Of a stretch of 64,000 nucleotides of DNA, positions 47,938 to 56,033 are shown one piece after another; position 1 is the stretch's first letter, and each line of letters starts with the position of its first letter. Position numbers and translations under genes: made by a program. This stretch comes from Polaribacter sp. (GTDB taxonomy: Bacteria > Bacteroidota > Bacteroidia > Flavobacteriales > Flavobacteriaceae), in the NCBI GenBank assembly GCA_029245785.1, contig JAQWOR010000021.1:86932-150931 (forward strand), read 5' to 3'. A model generated the notes under the pieces. That model worked only from the letters and a program-made list of their open reading frames with translations, had not been told where the DNA came from and ran no database searches.

Positions 47938-48699
47938 CTATGGGATAACTGTTCCTAAACTAAATACCGATTTCCCATTTTCATTCATGAGTAGTTGAGC
48001 ATTAAAATTTGGCATTAATACTGTATTTAATATATTTAAGTTCCAAGTATTTGGGTTTTTAAACCACTCAGAAATATTCATTTTTATTTCTACAATAGCA
48101 TTGTTTTTAATTGTCACTTCCCCTAAGTTTACTTTAAACGAAGTGTCTTGAAGCACCATGTTTATTGGGTCTGTTATATCCGCCGCTCTTATTACATGGT
48201 AATTAAAGTTTGCAAGTTGTGTATTTGCCAACAGATATTTTCCATCCAATTGCATAAAATGGTACCCTCCTCCTAACATTTTGGGAACATTGAAACTTAC
48301 TGAATTCAAATCTTGATACACGCCATCTCGATTGTTAGCAGCGTTCAGCCCAAATGTAAATGACAATGTGTAATTTCCTTCAGGTATTGGATTGTCGGAT
48401 TGTAAATTAAATCCAGTTTTTTCTCCAACATCAACAAGGTTGTATGCCTTTATCTGAAGCGGTGTGTTTTCGGCATTTGTTAATGTAATGTTTGAAATCA
48501 AATAACGCAACCGCTCAATACTCAATCTATTTCCGTTTGCATTAACAAACTTTACGGTATTAAAATCTGCTTTTGTTACTGCTGTCTCATCCCAATTATG
48601 AGAAAATTGAACTGTTACAAAAGTTGTCGGCTCATTTATTTCTTTTTTTTCGCAAGAAACAAGTAAAACCGCAAGTACCATTGTTTTTAAACACTTCAT
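47938..48699 (-). CDS. MbnP family copper-binding lipoprotein
   Basis: 253 residues with a lipobox (VLLVSC, then EKKE). The MbnP pattern is visible: VTVQFSHNWDETAVTKADFN, LRYLISNITLTN, PEGNYTLSFTFGLNA, MLGGGYHFMQLDGKY and FNYHVIR, with scattered His/Met/Trp suitable for a copper site. MbnP proteins bind copper after modification by MbnH. It starts exactly after the propeller lipoprotein (no gap) and is followed by the di-heme enzyme. No methanobactin genes were seen. Confidence 0.85.
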   Translation of the reverse strand: MKCLKTMVLAVLLVSCEKKEINEPTTFVTVQFSHNWDETAVTKADFNTVKFVNANGNRLSIERLRYLISNITLTNAENTPLQIKAYNLVDVGEKTGFNLQSDNPIPEGNYTLSFTFGLNAANNRDGVYQDLNSVSFNVPKMLGGGYHFMQLDGKYLLANTQLANFNYHVIRAADITDPINMVLQDTSFKVNLGEVTIKNNAIVEIKMNISEWFKNPNTWNLNILNTVLMPNFNAQLLMNENGKSVFSLGTVIP

Positions 48700-50019
48700 T
48701 TACTTTAATTTAACAATTAACAAATCCGTAAAACCTTTGTTGGTTACAACATCTTTATCGCTACTGTTACTTTCTCCAACAATAACAATACTTGTGTCAT
48801 TAATCTGGGCGATATCATGCGCAAAATCGATGTTGGAACCTCCAACTGTTTTTTGCCACAACATCGCTCCTGATGCATTAATTTTTAGCGCCCAAACATC
48901 ATTCAATCCTTTGTTCTCACTCACATCAACATCTGCACTTCTTGTACTTCCTGCAATCAAATAACTACCGTCTTTAGCCATTGTTACAGCTCTTGCAACA
49001 TCAAAACTAGTGCCTCCATAATTTTTCTCCCAAACAACACCACCATTCAAATTCATTTTTACCACCCAAATATCGGCGCCTCCATATTGATTTGTAACAT
49101 CTCCCTCTGAGCTTCTTGTTTCACCAACTAATAAAAAATGATCATCTGCTGTTTTTATCAATTGATAGGCTTCGTCTATTTCTTTTCCTCCTAATGATTT
49201 TTCCCAAAGCTGTTTTCCTGTTTTATCAATTTTTACAATCCAAAAATCATAACTTCCTTTGTTTCCACTTATATCAACATCTACACTATCTGAAGAGCCC
49301 AACATTATATATCCGTCTATGGTTTCTATTACATCATAACAGGTATCTGTGTTAGAGCCTCCAAAATATTTTCTCCATTCAATGGCGCCAGTAGAAGAAA
49401 GTTTTATTCCCCAAAAATCTCCTCCTGCATGCCGTTTTTTACGATTCCCTAGACCTCCAGAAGCTGTTACATCTAAAATACTTCCTACAAAATAGCCTCC
49501 ATCTGTAGTTTGAGTAATCGAAAACCCTTTATCGGTTCCTGAAAACCCAGTACTCGTTGTCCATTCAATATTTCCAAATTCATTTAATTTTAAAATCCAA
49601 ACATCTTCAAAACCTTCATTTGATACTACATTTCCATTACTACTCTTGCTGTAACCAACAACAGCAAAACCATTGTCTGTAGTTTGAATTATTTTATATC
49701 CTTTGTCATCTTGGCTTCCTCCGTAAAATTTTTGCCATTGTACTTCATCTTTGGCATTAAATTTTAACACCCAAAAATCATATTGTTCAGTGGGTTTTGC
49801 AATTGAAATATCCCCATCGTTGCTTTGGGTAAACCCTAAAACAGCATACCCGCCATTGTTGGTGGCTACAACACTCCGAGCGCTTTCGTTTTTTGATCCA
49901 CCAAAGGTTACTACTGATTGAATTTCTGGAGGTTTTTCTGATAAAAATACCCCTTTCTCTTTAGAGCAATTACAGCAAATTATTGATAAGACACTTATAA
50001 AGAAATATTTTTTACACAT
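48700..50019 (-). CDS. Seven-repeat beta-propeller lipoprotein
   Basis: 439 residues with a Cys-rich signal region (SIICCNC, then SKEKG). Seven ~55-residue repeats follow the pattern GGS..D.a..i..t.DGGy...G...S.dGDvs...G..DfWvvK....G...W, which predicts a seven-bladed propeller. The third repeat carries a basic insert (GNRKKRHAGG). Probably a surface lipoprotein. The specific ligand is unknown. Lies between the choice-of-anchor B gene and MbnP with 2-nt and 0-nt gaps. Confidence 0.8.
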   Translation of the reverse strand: MCKKYFFISVLSIICCNCSKEKGVFLSEKPPEIQSVVTFGGSKNESARSVVATNNGGYAVLGFTQSNDGDISIAKPTEQYDFWVLKFNAKDEVQWQKFYGGSQDDKGYKIIQTTDNGFAVVGYSKSSNGNVVSNEGFEDVWILKLNEFGNIEWTTSTGFSGTDKGFSITQTTDGGYFVGSILDVTASGGLGNRKKRHAGGDFWGIKLSSTGAIEWRKYFGGSNTDTCYDVIETIDGYIMLGSSDSVDVDISGNKGSYDFWIVKIDKTGKQLWEKSLGGKEIDEAYQLIKTADDHFLLVGETRSSEGDVTNQYGGADIWVVKMNLNGGVVWEKNYGGTSFDVARAVTMAKDGSYLIAGSTRSADVDVSENKGLNDVWALKINASGAMLWQKTVGGSNIDFAHDIAQINDTSIVIVGESNSSDKDVVTNKGFTDLLIVKLK

Positions 50020-50021
50020 GG

Positions 50022-51269
50022 CTAACTTCCTGTTTTTCTAACAATAAATAGTCCGCTATTAATATCGCTTACTACTATATTTCCACTACTAAAAAAAGGA
50101 TATACATTCCATACTCCACTAAAGTTTACTCCATCATTTGCTGGGTATGTATCAAAATAACCAACCTCTGTCATTGCCCCAGTTCCAATAGAACTAATAT
50201 CAATAAAACGAACACCTGCTGTATAGTTTGCCAAATAAAAAGTGTTTCCTTTTATATAGCCATTATGATCAATTGCATTGGTTGGTCCGCTATATATAAA
50301 TTTTTGCTTGGGAGCCTCTAAATCAGAAAAATCTAAAATAATGGTTCTCGTACTAAAACCAAATCTTTGTTCATCTAATTCGTCTCCTACAATAAAATAA
50401 TTTTGATCCTCTGTAAACCATCCTTGATGCGTATACCCAACATTTTCATAAGATATTTTAGAAATATTTTTTGGATTGGACTTGTTCGTAATATCTACAA
50501 TTACCACTTCGTTTTCATTGCTTCCAATTAATATTTCTTTTCCTGTATGCTCTGAATCTGGACCGCTATAAGTGACTACTTGTGCATCATGGCTATAATT
50601 GTCCATGCCCCATCCTCCTTCAGAAATTGGGTTTTTAGGTTCTTTTATATTGATAAACAACGGACCTCCTTTATAAGTTCCTCCTTTGCTAGTTCCTACA
50701 GGATAAGCATAGCCAGACTCTTCGTTAATTACCATATTGTGAGCACTTCCAAAGCCTGTAAAGTGTGTGTCTGCAACAAATGTAATGGGTAAATTGCTGG
50801 TGGCTGTTCTTAGTTTTGTCAAATCAAAAACTTGCATTCCGTGATTTTCTGCTTCACTAACAATAAATGCATGGTCTTTATATACTTTGATATCTCTCCA
50901 AGAACTATTTACAGTAGCTGTGGGTAATTTTCCTAAATATATTGGCGCTTCTGTATCGGTAACATCCACAAAAGCAGTCCCGTTATTCAATCCGATAATC
51001 GCATATTCTTTATGGGTTGTTGCATCGGTCCAACCCCAAGAATCATTTGCTGAGGTTGCATCGAACGTTTCCAAATCAAGGTGTGTCATTAAATCATAGT
51101 CATTGCAAGGAAAAGTTCCTGCCAATCCATCTGTGCAAATTTTTCTATTCTTTATAAGAGTTGGTTCTTCTGTACCATTATCTAAAGAGGCTTCTGTACA
51201 GCTAGCCATTACAAAAAGCATCAAAAACAGCAATGCTACACTTTCTTTTAAAATACAATTATTTTTCAT
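50022..51269 (-). CDS. Choice-of-anchor B family lipoprotein (LVIVD-like propeller)
   Basis: 415 residues, lipobox FVMASC then TEAS. The N-terminal conserved region CTDGLAGTFPCNDYDLMTHLDLETF and the blades (AIIGLNNGTAFVDVTDTEAPIYLGKL; HAFIVSEAENHGMQVFDLTKLR) fit the choice-of-anchor B family of surface beta-propellers. First gene of a four-lipoprotein operon with the propeller protein, MbnP and the di-heme enzyme. Confidence 0.87.
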   Translation of the reverse strand: MKNNCILKESVALLFLMLFVMASCTEASLDNGTEEPTLIKNRKICTDGLAGTFPCNDYDLMTHLDLETFDATSANDSWGWTDATTHKEYAIIGLNNGTAFVDVTDTEAPIYLGKLPTATVNSSWRDIKVYKDHAFIVSEAENHGMQVFDLTKLRTATSNLPITFVADTHFTGFGSAHNMVINEESGYAYPVGTSKGGTYKGGPLFINIKEPKNPISEGGWGMDNYSHDAQVVTYSGPDSEHTGKEILIGSNENEVVIVDITNKSNPKNISKISYENVGYTHQGWFTEDQNYFIVGDELDEQRFGFSTRTIILDFSDLEAPKQKFIYSGPTNAIDHNGYIKGNTFYLANYTAGVRFIDISSIGTGAMTEVGYFDTYPANDGVNFSGVWNVYPFFSSGNIVVSDINSGLFIVRKTGS

Positions 51270-51307
51270 GTTCTTTCTTTTAGCCTATAACTCTTTTAGC
51301 ATCAACA

Positions 51308-51315
51308 CAAATATA
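51308..51315 (-). promoter_or_regulatory. -7 box TATATTTG of the MbnP/MbnH operon
   Basis: The minus strand reads TATATTTG, 38 nt upstream of the first lipoprotein gene. It lies back to back with the thiL -7 box on the other strand. Confidence 0.5.
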
Positions 51316-51351
51316 GTGCAAAATCTAGTTCAGAATCCTAGTATCTTTTTG

Positions 51352-51359
51352 TAATTTTG
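51352..51359 (+). promoter_or_regulatory. -7 box TAATTTTG of thiL
   Basis: TAATTTTG matches TAnnTTTG and ends 18 nt before the chosen thiL ATG. This excludes the TTG start (51357) in the track. Confidence 0.5.
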
Positions 51360-51377
51360 CAAACTAATTTCCTTTTT

Positions 51378-52427
51378 ATGTTAGAAAACAAATCCAATCA
51401 ACATACGTCTTTATCTGAACTTGGTGAGTTCGGATTGATTGCTCATTTAACAGAACATTTTAAAATACATCACAGCACTACTCTAAAAGCGGTTGGTGAT
51501 GATGCTGCTGTTATAGACCAAGGTACTAAGCAAACGTTAATTACTACTGATTTATTGGTTGAAGGAGTACATTTTGATTTGAGCTATATGCCTTTAAAGC
51601 ATTTAGGCTATAAAGCGGTAATGGTAAACCTATCGGATGTGTATGCCATGAACGGAACGGCAGAACAAATTACGGTTTCTATTGCGGTTTCTAATCGCTT
51701 TAGTTTAGAGGCTCTAGAAGAACTCTATGCAGGAATTCAATTGGCTTGTAATACCTATAAAGTAGATTTGATTGGAGGAGACACCACCTCTTCTACCAAA
51801 GGAATGCTGCTCTCTATAACAGCAATAGGAGCTGCAAATAAAGAAGACATTGTGTATAGAAATGGCGCAAAAGAAACTGATTTACTAGTCGTTTCTGGAG
51901 ATTTAGGTGCTGCCTATTTAGGCTTGCAAGTCTTAGAGCGTGAAAAACAAGTGTTTCAAGTTGATCCAAAGAACCAACCCGATTTAGACAATTATACCTA
52001 TTTAATTGAACGTCAATTAAAACCTGAGGCTCGTAAAGACATTCCTGAAATGTTAAAAGAACTGAACGTAAAACCCACTTCTATGATTGATATTTCTGAT
52101 GGCTTGTCTTCAGAAATTATGCATATTTGCTCGCAAAGTAAGGTAGGTTGTAAAGTGTACGAAGACAAATTGCCTCTAGATCCGCAAGTAATTTCTACCT
52201 GTGAAGAATTTGAATTAGACAGCACAATGATTGCTTTAAGTGGTGGCGAAGATTACGAATTGCTTTTTACTGTTCCCATTGCTGATTTTGATAAAATTAA
52301 AGGAAACCCTAATTTTTCTATTATTGGTCATATTACCGAAGAAAGTCAAGGGCTAAATTTAGTGACTCGTGCCAATCAAGAAATTGAGCTAAAAGCACAA
52401 GGGTGGAATGCAATGAAAGATTCGTAA
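51378..52427 (+). CDS. thiL: Thiamine-monophosphate kinase
   Basis: The start MLENKSNQHTSLSELGEFGLI gives 349 residues. PurM-like ATP-binding fold: VGDDAAVID, TTDLLVEGVHFDL, NLSDVYAMNGTA, IGGDTTSS and SMIDISDGLSSE. Phosphorylates thiamine monophosphate to the diphosphate, the ThDP cofactor that IlvB in this window also needs. Monocistronic and convergent with the hydrolase. Confidence 0.95.
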   Translation: MLENKSNQHTSLSELGEFGLIAHLTEHFKIHHSTTLKAVGDDAAVIDQGTKQTLITTDLLVEGVHFDLSYMPLKHLGYKAVMVNLSDVYAMNGTAEQITVSIAVSNRFSLEALEELYAGIQLACNTYKVDLIGGDTTSSTKGMLLSITAIGAANKEDIVYRNGAKETDLLVVSGDLGAAYLGLQVLEREKQVFQVDPKNQPDLDNYTYLIERQLKPEARKDIPEMLKELNVKPTSMIDISDGLSSEIMHICSQSKVGCKVYEDKLPLDPQVISTCEEFELDSTMIALSGGEDYELLFTVPIADFDKIKGNPNFSIIGHITEESQGLNLVTRANQEIELKAQGWNAMKDS

Positions 52428-52436
52428 TTACTTTAA

Positions 52437-53267
52437 TTAACAGCTTTTTACAAATTGTTTTAAGGCTATAATTAGTTTGTGTTTATTTTCAATATGACTC
52501 ATATGTCCGTCAGAGAAAACAACTGTTTCTGTGGCTGTTTCTTCAGCTTCTTTTTCAACTAATTGATAGTTTAAAACAGGATCGCTTTCGCCAATAATAA
52601 AGAGTTTTTTAAACGAAGACTGTGCCAAAACAGCTGTTCTGTCTGGTCGGTTTTTCATTCCTTCTTGTGCAGCAATATACCCTTGTATTGGTGTTAATAA
52701 TGCCTGTTCTTTTATCTTTAAAACCTCTTTCTCATAGATTTTTAAATTGACCTCTTTAAATAAATTAGAGATCGACATTCGTACCAAATTTTTATAGTTG
52801 GTTTGTGCCGATTTAATGGCTCTATTTCTTAATTCAACTCTAATGGCATCATCTGCTCTAGCGGTTGAGTTCATTAAGCACAGTCCTTTTACCTTCTGTG
52901 GGTTTTTCTCAGCCAACGCCAATGCAACATAGCCCCCTAAAGAATGACCAATAAAGATCGCACGACGAATTCTTAACTTTTTTAAAACCGCTTCTACCGT
53001 TTCAGCCATCAACTCCATCGTATGTACATATCCCAAACATGCGGTTTGTCCGTGCCCCAACAAATCAATACAAATAACCCGGTTTCGTTTTGAAATTTCT
53101 GGAACAATCGCTGACCACATGGTTGCATTTTCCAAAAACCCATGAAGCAACACAACGGCAGCTCCTTTTCCTTCAGAAGAAAAAGCGACGTTGGTGTTTT
53201 TGTAACGAACAAACCCCGAAAGGGTTTCAAACCCTTTTGGGGTTAATTGGGTTAAATTTTCAACCAT
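52437..53267 (-). CDS. Alpha/beta hydrolase with repeat-derived N-terminus
   Basis: 276 residues. The nucleophile elbow GHSLGGYVALAL, oxyanion region VVLLHGFLENATMW and catalytic His in HMSHIENK are all visible. The natural family N-terminus begins at about RYKNTNVAFSSEGKG. The preceding ~20 codons (LTQLTPKGFETLSGFV) come from a palindromic repeat. The only in-frame start codon lies 16 nt inside the 3' end of the RAYT gene, and there is no Met before residue 49. The substrate is unknown. Confidence 0.85.
   Translation of the reverse strand: MVENLTQLTPKGFETLSGFVRYKNTNVAFSSEGKGAAVVLLHGFLENATMWSAIVPEISKRNRVICIDLLGHGQTACLGYVHTMELMAETVEAVLKKLRIRRAIFIGHSLGGYVALALAEKNPQKVKGLCLMNSTARADDAIRVELRNRAIKSAQTNYKNLVRMSISNLFKEVNLKIYEKEVLKIKEQALLTPIQGYIAAQEGMKNRPDRTAVLAQSSFKKLFIIGESDPVLNYQLVEKEAEETATETVVFSDGHMSHIENKHKLIIALKQFVKSC
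53212..53244. repeat. 33-nt palindrome at the RAYT 3' end
   Basis: AACCCCGAAAGGGTTT-c-AAACCCTTTTGGGGTT: 16-nt arms with one mismatch around a single base. It lies 7 nt beyond the RAYT stop and inside the hydrolase reading frame. Position and structure fit a REP element associated with its transposase. Confidence 0.85.
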
Positions 53268-53854
53268 TTTTCAACAGATATTGTATCTATTTTTTGATGA
53301 TGACTATCTATAAAATTTGCTGTATCATCAAACCAGCCTAAAACTTTATTTCGCTGTAATTTTGTTTTTTTTAATGAAATTATTGACAAATAGGAACTCC
53401 AAGGATATTCTAACAGGTGTTTTGTAAAACCATGTTGAATAGGATTGTTATGGATATAAAGAACTAAATTTTTAAAATAGCTCTCATCTGTCACTTTTTT
53501 TCTTCTAAAAGGAGCCTCAAACAAAGAACCGTGTCGATTATACCGTTTATTAATTGCTTGAGCATAGGCGTTAAACAAGTGTGAAAAATTTTGCGAAGGT
53601 TTTTTATTGACCTTTTCTGAATCTAATTTGAAAATTGCGCTGATCTCTTCCTCTGATTTAATTTTTATTAAAAAATGAAAATGGTTCTTAAGTAAGCACC
53701 AAGAAAATGTTTCTGCAATTGGATCTATATATTTTTCATAAAGCTGTAAGAAATAAGTATACGTATCTGCCGAATAAAACAAGTTTTCTCCATTAATACC
53801 TCTGTTGTATATATGGTAATACCTGTCCAACTCTATAGCTTCTATTTTTCTCAT
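53252..53854 (-). mobile_element. REP-associated tyrosine transposase (RAYT, Y1_Tnp family)
   Basis: 200 residues, an intact ORF. The N-terminal RYYHIYNRGINGENLFYSADTYTYFLQLYEKYI and the metal-binding HxH in SWCLLKNHFHFLIKI are typical Y1/TnpA_REP motifs. The C-terminal LYIHNNPIQHGF and YPWSSYLS confirm the family. RAYTs are single-copy, domesticated relatives of IS200/IS605 transposases that act on REP hairpins. The adjacent palindrome at 53212-53244 fits this. The frame overlaps the start of the hydrolase by 16 nt. Confidence 0.9.
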
Positions 53855-53941
53855 TTTTGCCCAACCTCTTTTTAACTTTCTATTGTATACAAAAATATGT
53901 ATCTTTCCTCAGCTATCTTCTTTTTAGATTAAAATATTTCG

Positions 53942-54034
53942 ATGCGCTTTAAAATACTGAATTTTCTAAAAACACAAAAACTATCATTTTCAATGATTTT
54001 AACTTGTTTTTTATCAATTTTAACGATTAAATGA
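53942..54034 (+). CDS. Possible small upstream ORF before brnQ
   Basis: A 30-codon ORF, MRFKILNFLKTQKLSFSMIL..., rich in Leu and Ile codons and hydrophobic at its C-terminal half. It ends 16 nt before the brnQ ATG. No terminator hairpin lies between them, so a classic attenuator is not supported. It could couple translation or be chance in AT-rich DNA. Confidence 0.25.
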   Translation: MRFKILNFLKTQKLSFSMILTCFLSILTIK

Positions 54035-54050
54035 TTAAAAAAGCCAAATA

Positions 54051-55337
54051 ATGAACAAAAATAAAGAAATACTAATTGTAGGATTTGCATTGTTTTCGAT
54101 GTTTTTTGGTGCTGGCAATTTAATTCTCCCTCCGTATTTAGGAGTAAAAGCAGGAGAAGCTTGGAGCTTGGTTACCATCGGCTTTTTTATCACCGCTGTT
54201 TTTATTCCCATTTTAGGAATTTTAGCACACGCCAAGTTACAAGGAACCATGTACGATTTTGGTAAAAAAGTAGCCCCCTCTTTTAGTCGGATCTATTGTT
54301 TGATTGTCTATCTCATTTCAATAACACTCCCTGCACCTAGAACTGCTTCGGTAACACATGAAATGGCAGTTGCGCCCTTTTTTAAAACCAGCCCTTTATT
54401 AACAAGTGTTATTTATTTTGTACTTGTTTTTTTATTTGTCATCAATCGCTCTAAAATTTTATCACTAATTGGCAAATACCTAACTCCCTTAATCATCCTT
54501 ATTTTAACCAGCATTATCTGTGTTGGAACTTTTTCTGCTCCAGAAACCATGCAAGCTTCATCATTATCAGCTCCACTAATCAATGGTGTATTAGAAGGTT
54601 ATCAAACTTTTGATGCCATTGGAGCCATTGTAGTTGGTGGTGTTTTGATTATTTCTATCCATTTTAAAAAAGACGTACCCTTCAAAATCAAAAAAGAACT
54701 CATTAGCAAAGCAGGGTTTGTAGCAGGAATTGGCTTACTAATTATCTACACTGGGCTCATATATAACGGTGCATTATTTAGCAATATTTTTTCTTCGGAA
54801 ACAACAAGAGTTGAAGTATTGTCTGGCTTAAGCACACATACGCTTGGCAATATTGGTACTGCTTTTTTAAGTATTTTGGTGGGGTTGGCATGTTTTACAA
54901 CGGCCATCGGAATTATTACTGGAACTTCAGACTATGTTAAAGGGTTGTTTAACAATTCACAACGTGCCTATATAATAACCGCTATTGTTGGCTGTATTTT
55001 AGGCATCGCCATTGGGCAATTTGATGTGCATTATATCATCAACATCGCCTTACCTGCATTGATGTTTGTCTATCCAATAACAATTGTACTTATTTTTTTA
55101 AATGTACTGCCAAATAAATGGGCATCACCACTAGTGTTTAAAGCGGTGGTATTTTTCACTTTTGTTTTTAGCATCCCCGATTTTTTACAGTTTTTACTGC
55201 CTGCGGATAGCCTTACGAAAATTCAACATATGATTCCGTTTTCAAAAGAAAACTTGGGCTGGGTCTTGCCTGCTTTATTAACTTTTATTATAGTTAATTT
55301 GACACAAAATACCCGTTTTGTAAAAGCAAGTAGTTAG
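54051..55337 (+). CDS. brnQ: Branched-chain amino acid transport protein BrnQ (LIVCS family)
   Basis: 428 residues with about 12 hydrophobic segments. The N-terminal LIVGFALFSMFFGAGNLILPPYLGVKAG is diagnostic of LIVCS carriers, and LPAPRTASVTHEMAV is conserved. Na+- or H+-coupled uptake of Leu/Ile/Val across the inner membrane. Functionally linked to the leu and ilv operons in this window but transcribed alone. Confidence 0.95.
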   Translation: MNKNKEILIVGFALFSMFFGAGNLILPPYLGVKAGEAWSLVTIGFFITAVFIPILGILAHAKLQGTMYDFGKKVAPSFSRIYCLIVYLISITLPAPRTASVTHEMAVAPFFKTSPLLTSVIYFVLVFLFVINRSKILSLIGKYLTPLIILILTSIICVGTFSAPETMQASSLSAPLINGVLEGYQTFDAIGAIVVGGVLIISIHFKKDVPFKIKKELISKAGFVAGIGLLIIYTGLIYNGALFSNIFSSETTRVEVLSGLSTHTLGNIGTAFLSILVGLACFTTAIGIITGTSDYVKGLFNNSQRAYIITAIVGCILGIAIGQFDVHYIINIALPALMFVYPITIVLIFLNVLPNKWASPLVFKAVVFFTFVFSIPDFLQFLLPADSLTKIQHMIPFSKENLGWVLPALLTFIIVNLTQNTRFVKASS

Positions 55338-55338
55338 C

Positions 55339-55917
55339 CTACTTGTTTCTCTCCTGATTTTCGCATTCTTTTGGGCCCCAACCACAGCCAAAACCGGTAA
55401 TGGTAAACGTTAACAGTGATAGACTCATAATGGTTGTATAGACCAGTTTAATTGGGTTACCGTTGGTTTTAAAATAGACATCCAATACAGAGCCATCATG
55501 AATCCCTTCAATAAAATCTGATCGCCTGCGTTCAATTAGCAATAGGTTTCCGGTAACTCCATCTAGCTGAACACCGTAATAGTCTGTAAACATAAACTTT
55601 ACAACCCCCTTATTTTTACGCACATCAATCCGTTTAATTGCTACTGATAATTCGTTAGAAACGGAATCTAACAAATAGCTTGTGGCTTTTTTGTGTAAGC
55701 TATCTAAAGGTAGCCATTTTTTTAAATCAGTAGAAGTACCAGTCTGTGTTTTTGAAAGTATAACCCCATAACTATTTTTTTTCCAACCCAGTAAAAGTGC
55801 GGTTATGGCCACTATAAAAAAGAACAAAAACAAGGTAGCACCTGTCATTCTATGAACTTTTCTAAAAGTTCGAAGCATCTTTGCCTGTTTTTTTCGTTTT
55901 TCGTTTTCTTTCTTCAT
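55339..55917 (-). CDS. PepSY-associated membrane protein
   Basis: 192 residues. An N-terminal TM helix (GATLFLFFFIVAITALLLGW) follows a basic FRKVHRMTG start. A periplasmic region of PepSY type follows (YYGVQLDGVTGNLLLIERRRSDFIEGIHDGSVLD), then a second TM (LVYTTIMSLSLLTFTITGFGCGWGPKE). Short PepSY_TM proteins occur with iron-uptake and reductase genes. No such neighbour is seen here, so the role is unknown. Confidence 0.8.
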   Translation of the reverse strand: MKKENEKRKKQAKMLRTFRKVHRMTGATLFLFFFIVAITALLLGWKKNSYGVILSKTQTGTSTDLKKWLPLDSLHKKATSYLLDSVSNELSVAIKRIDVRKNKGVVKFMFTDYYGVQLDGVTGNLLLIERRRSDFIEGIHDGSVLDVYFKTNGNPIKLVYTTIMSLSLLTFTITGFGCGWGPKECENQERNK

Positions 55918-55980
55918 CTCTTATGCAAGTAACACAAATGACTAATCATTTTAAGCAGGCGAATCTAATTTTTTTTACAT

Positions 55981-56006
55981 AAAAAAAGCGAGCTTTCACT
56001 CGCTTT
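55981..56006 (-). terminator. Terminator after pepP
   Basis: The minus strand reads AAAGCGAG-TGAAAG-CTCGCTTT followed by TTTT, 27 nt after the pepP stop. Confidence 0.85.
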
Positions 56007-56033
56007 AACTTTTTATTATGAATCCGTTTTTTA

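Noticed and set aside
53090-53341. 83-aa plus-strand ORF over the RAYT/hydrolase junction
   Set aside because: Shadow frame crossing two real genes and the palindrome.
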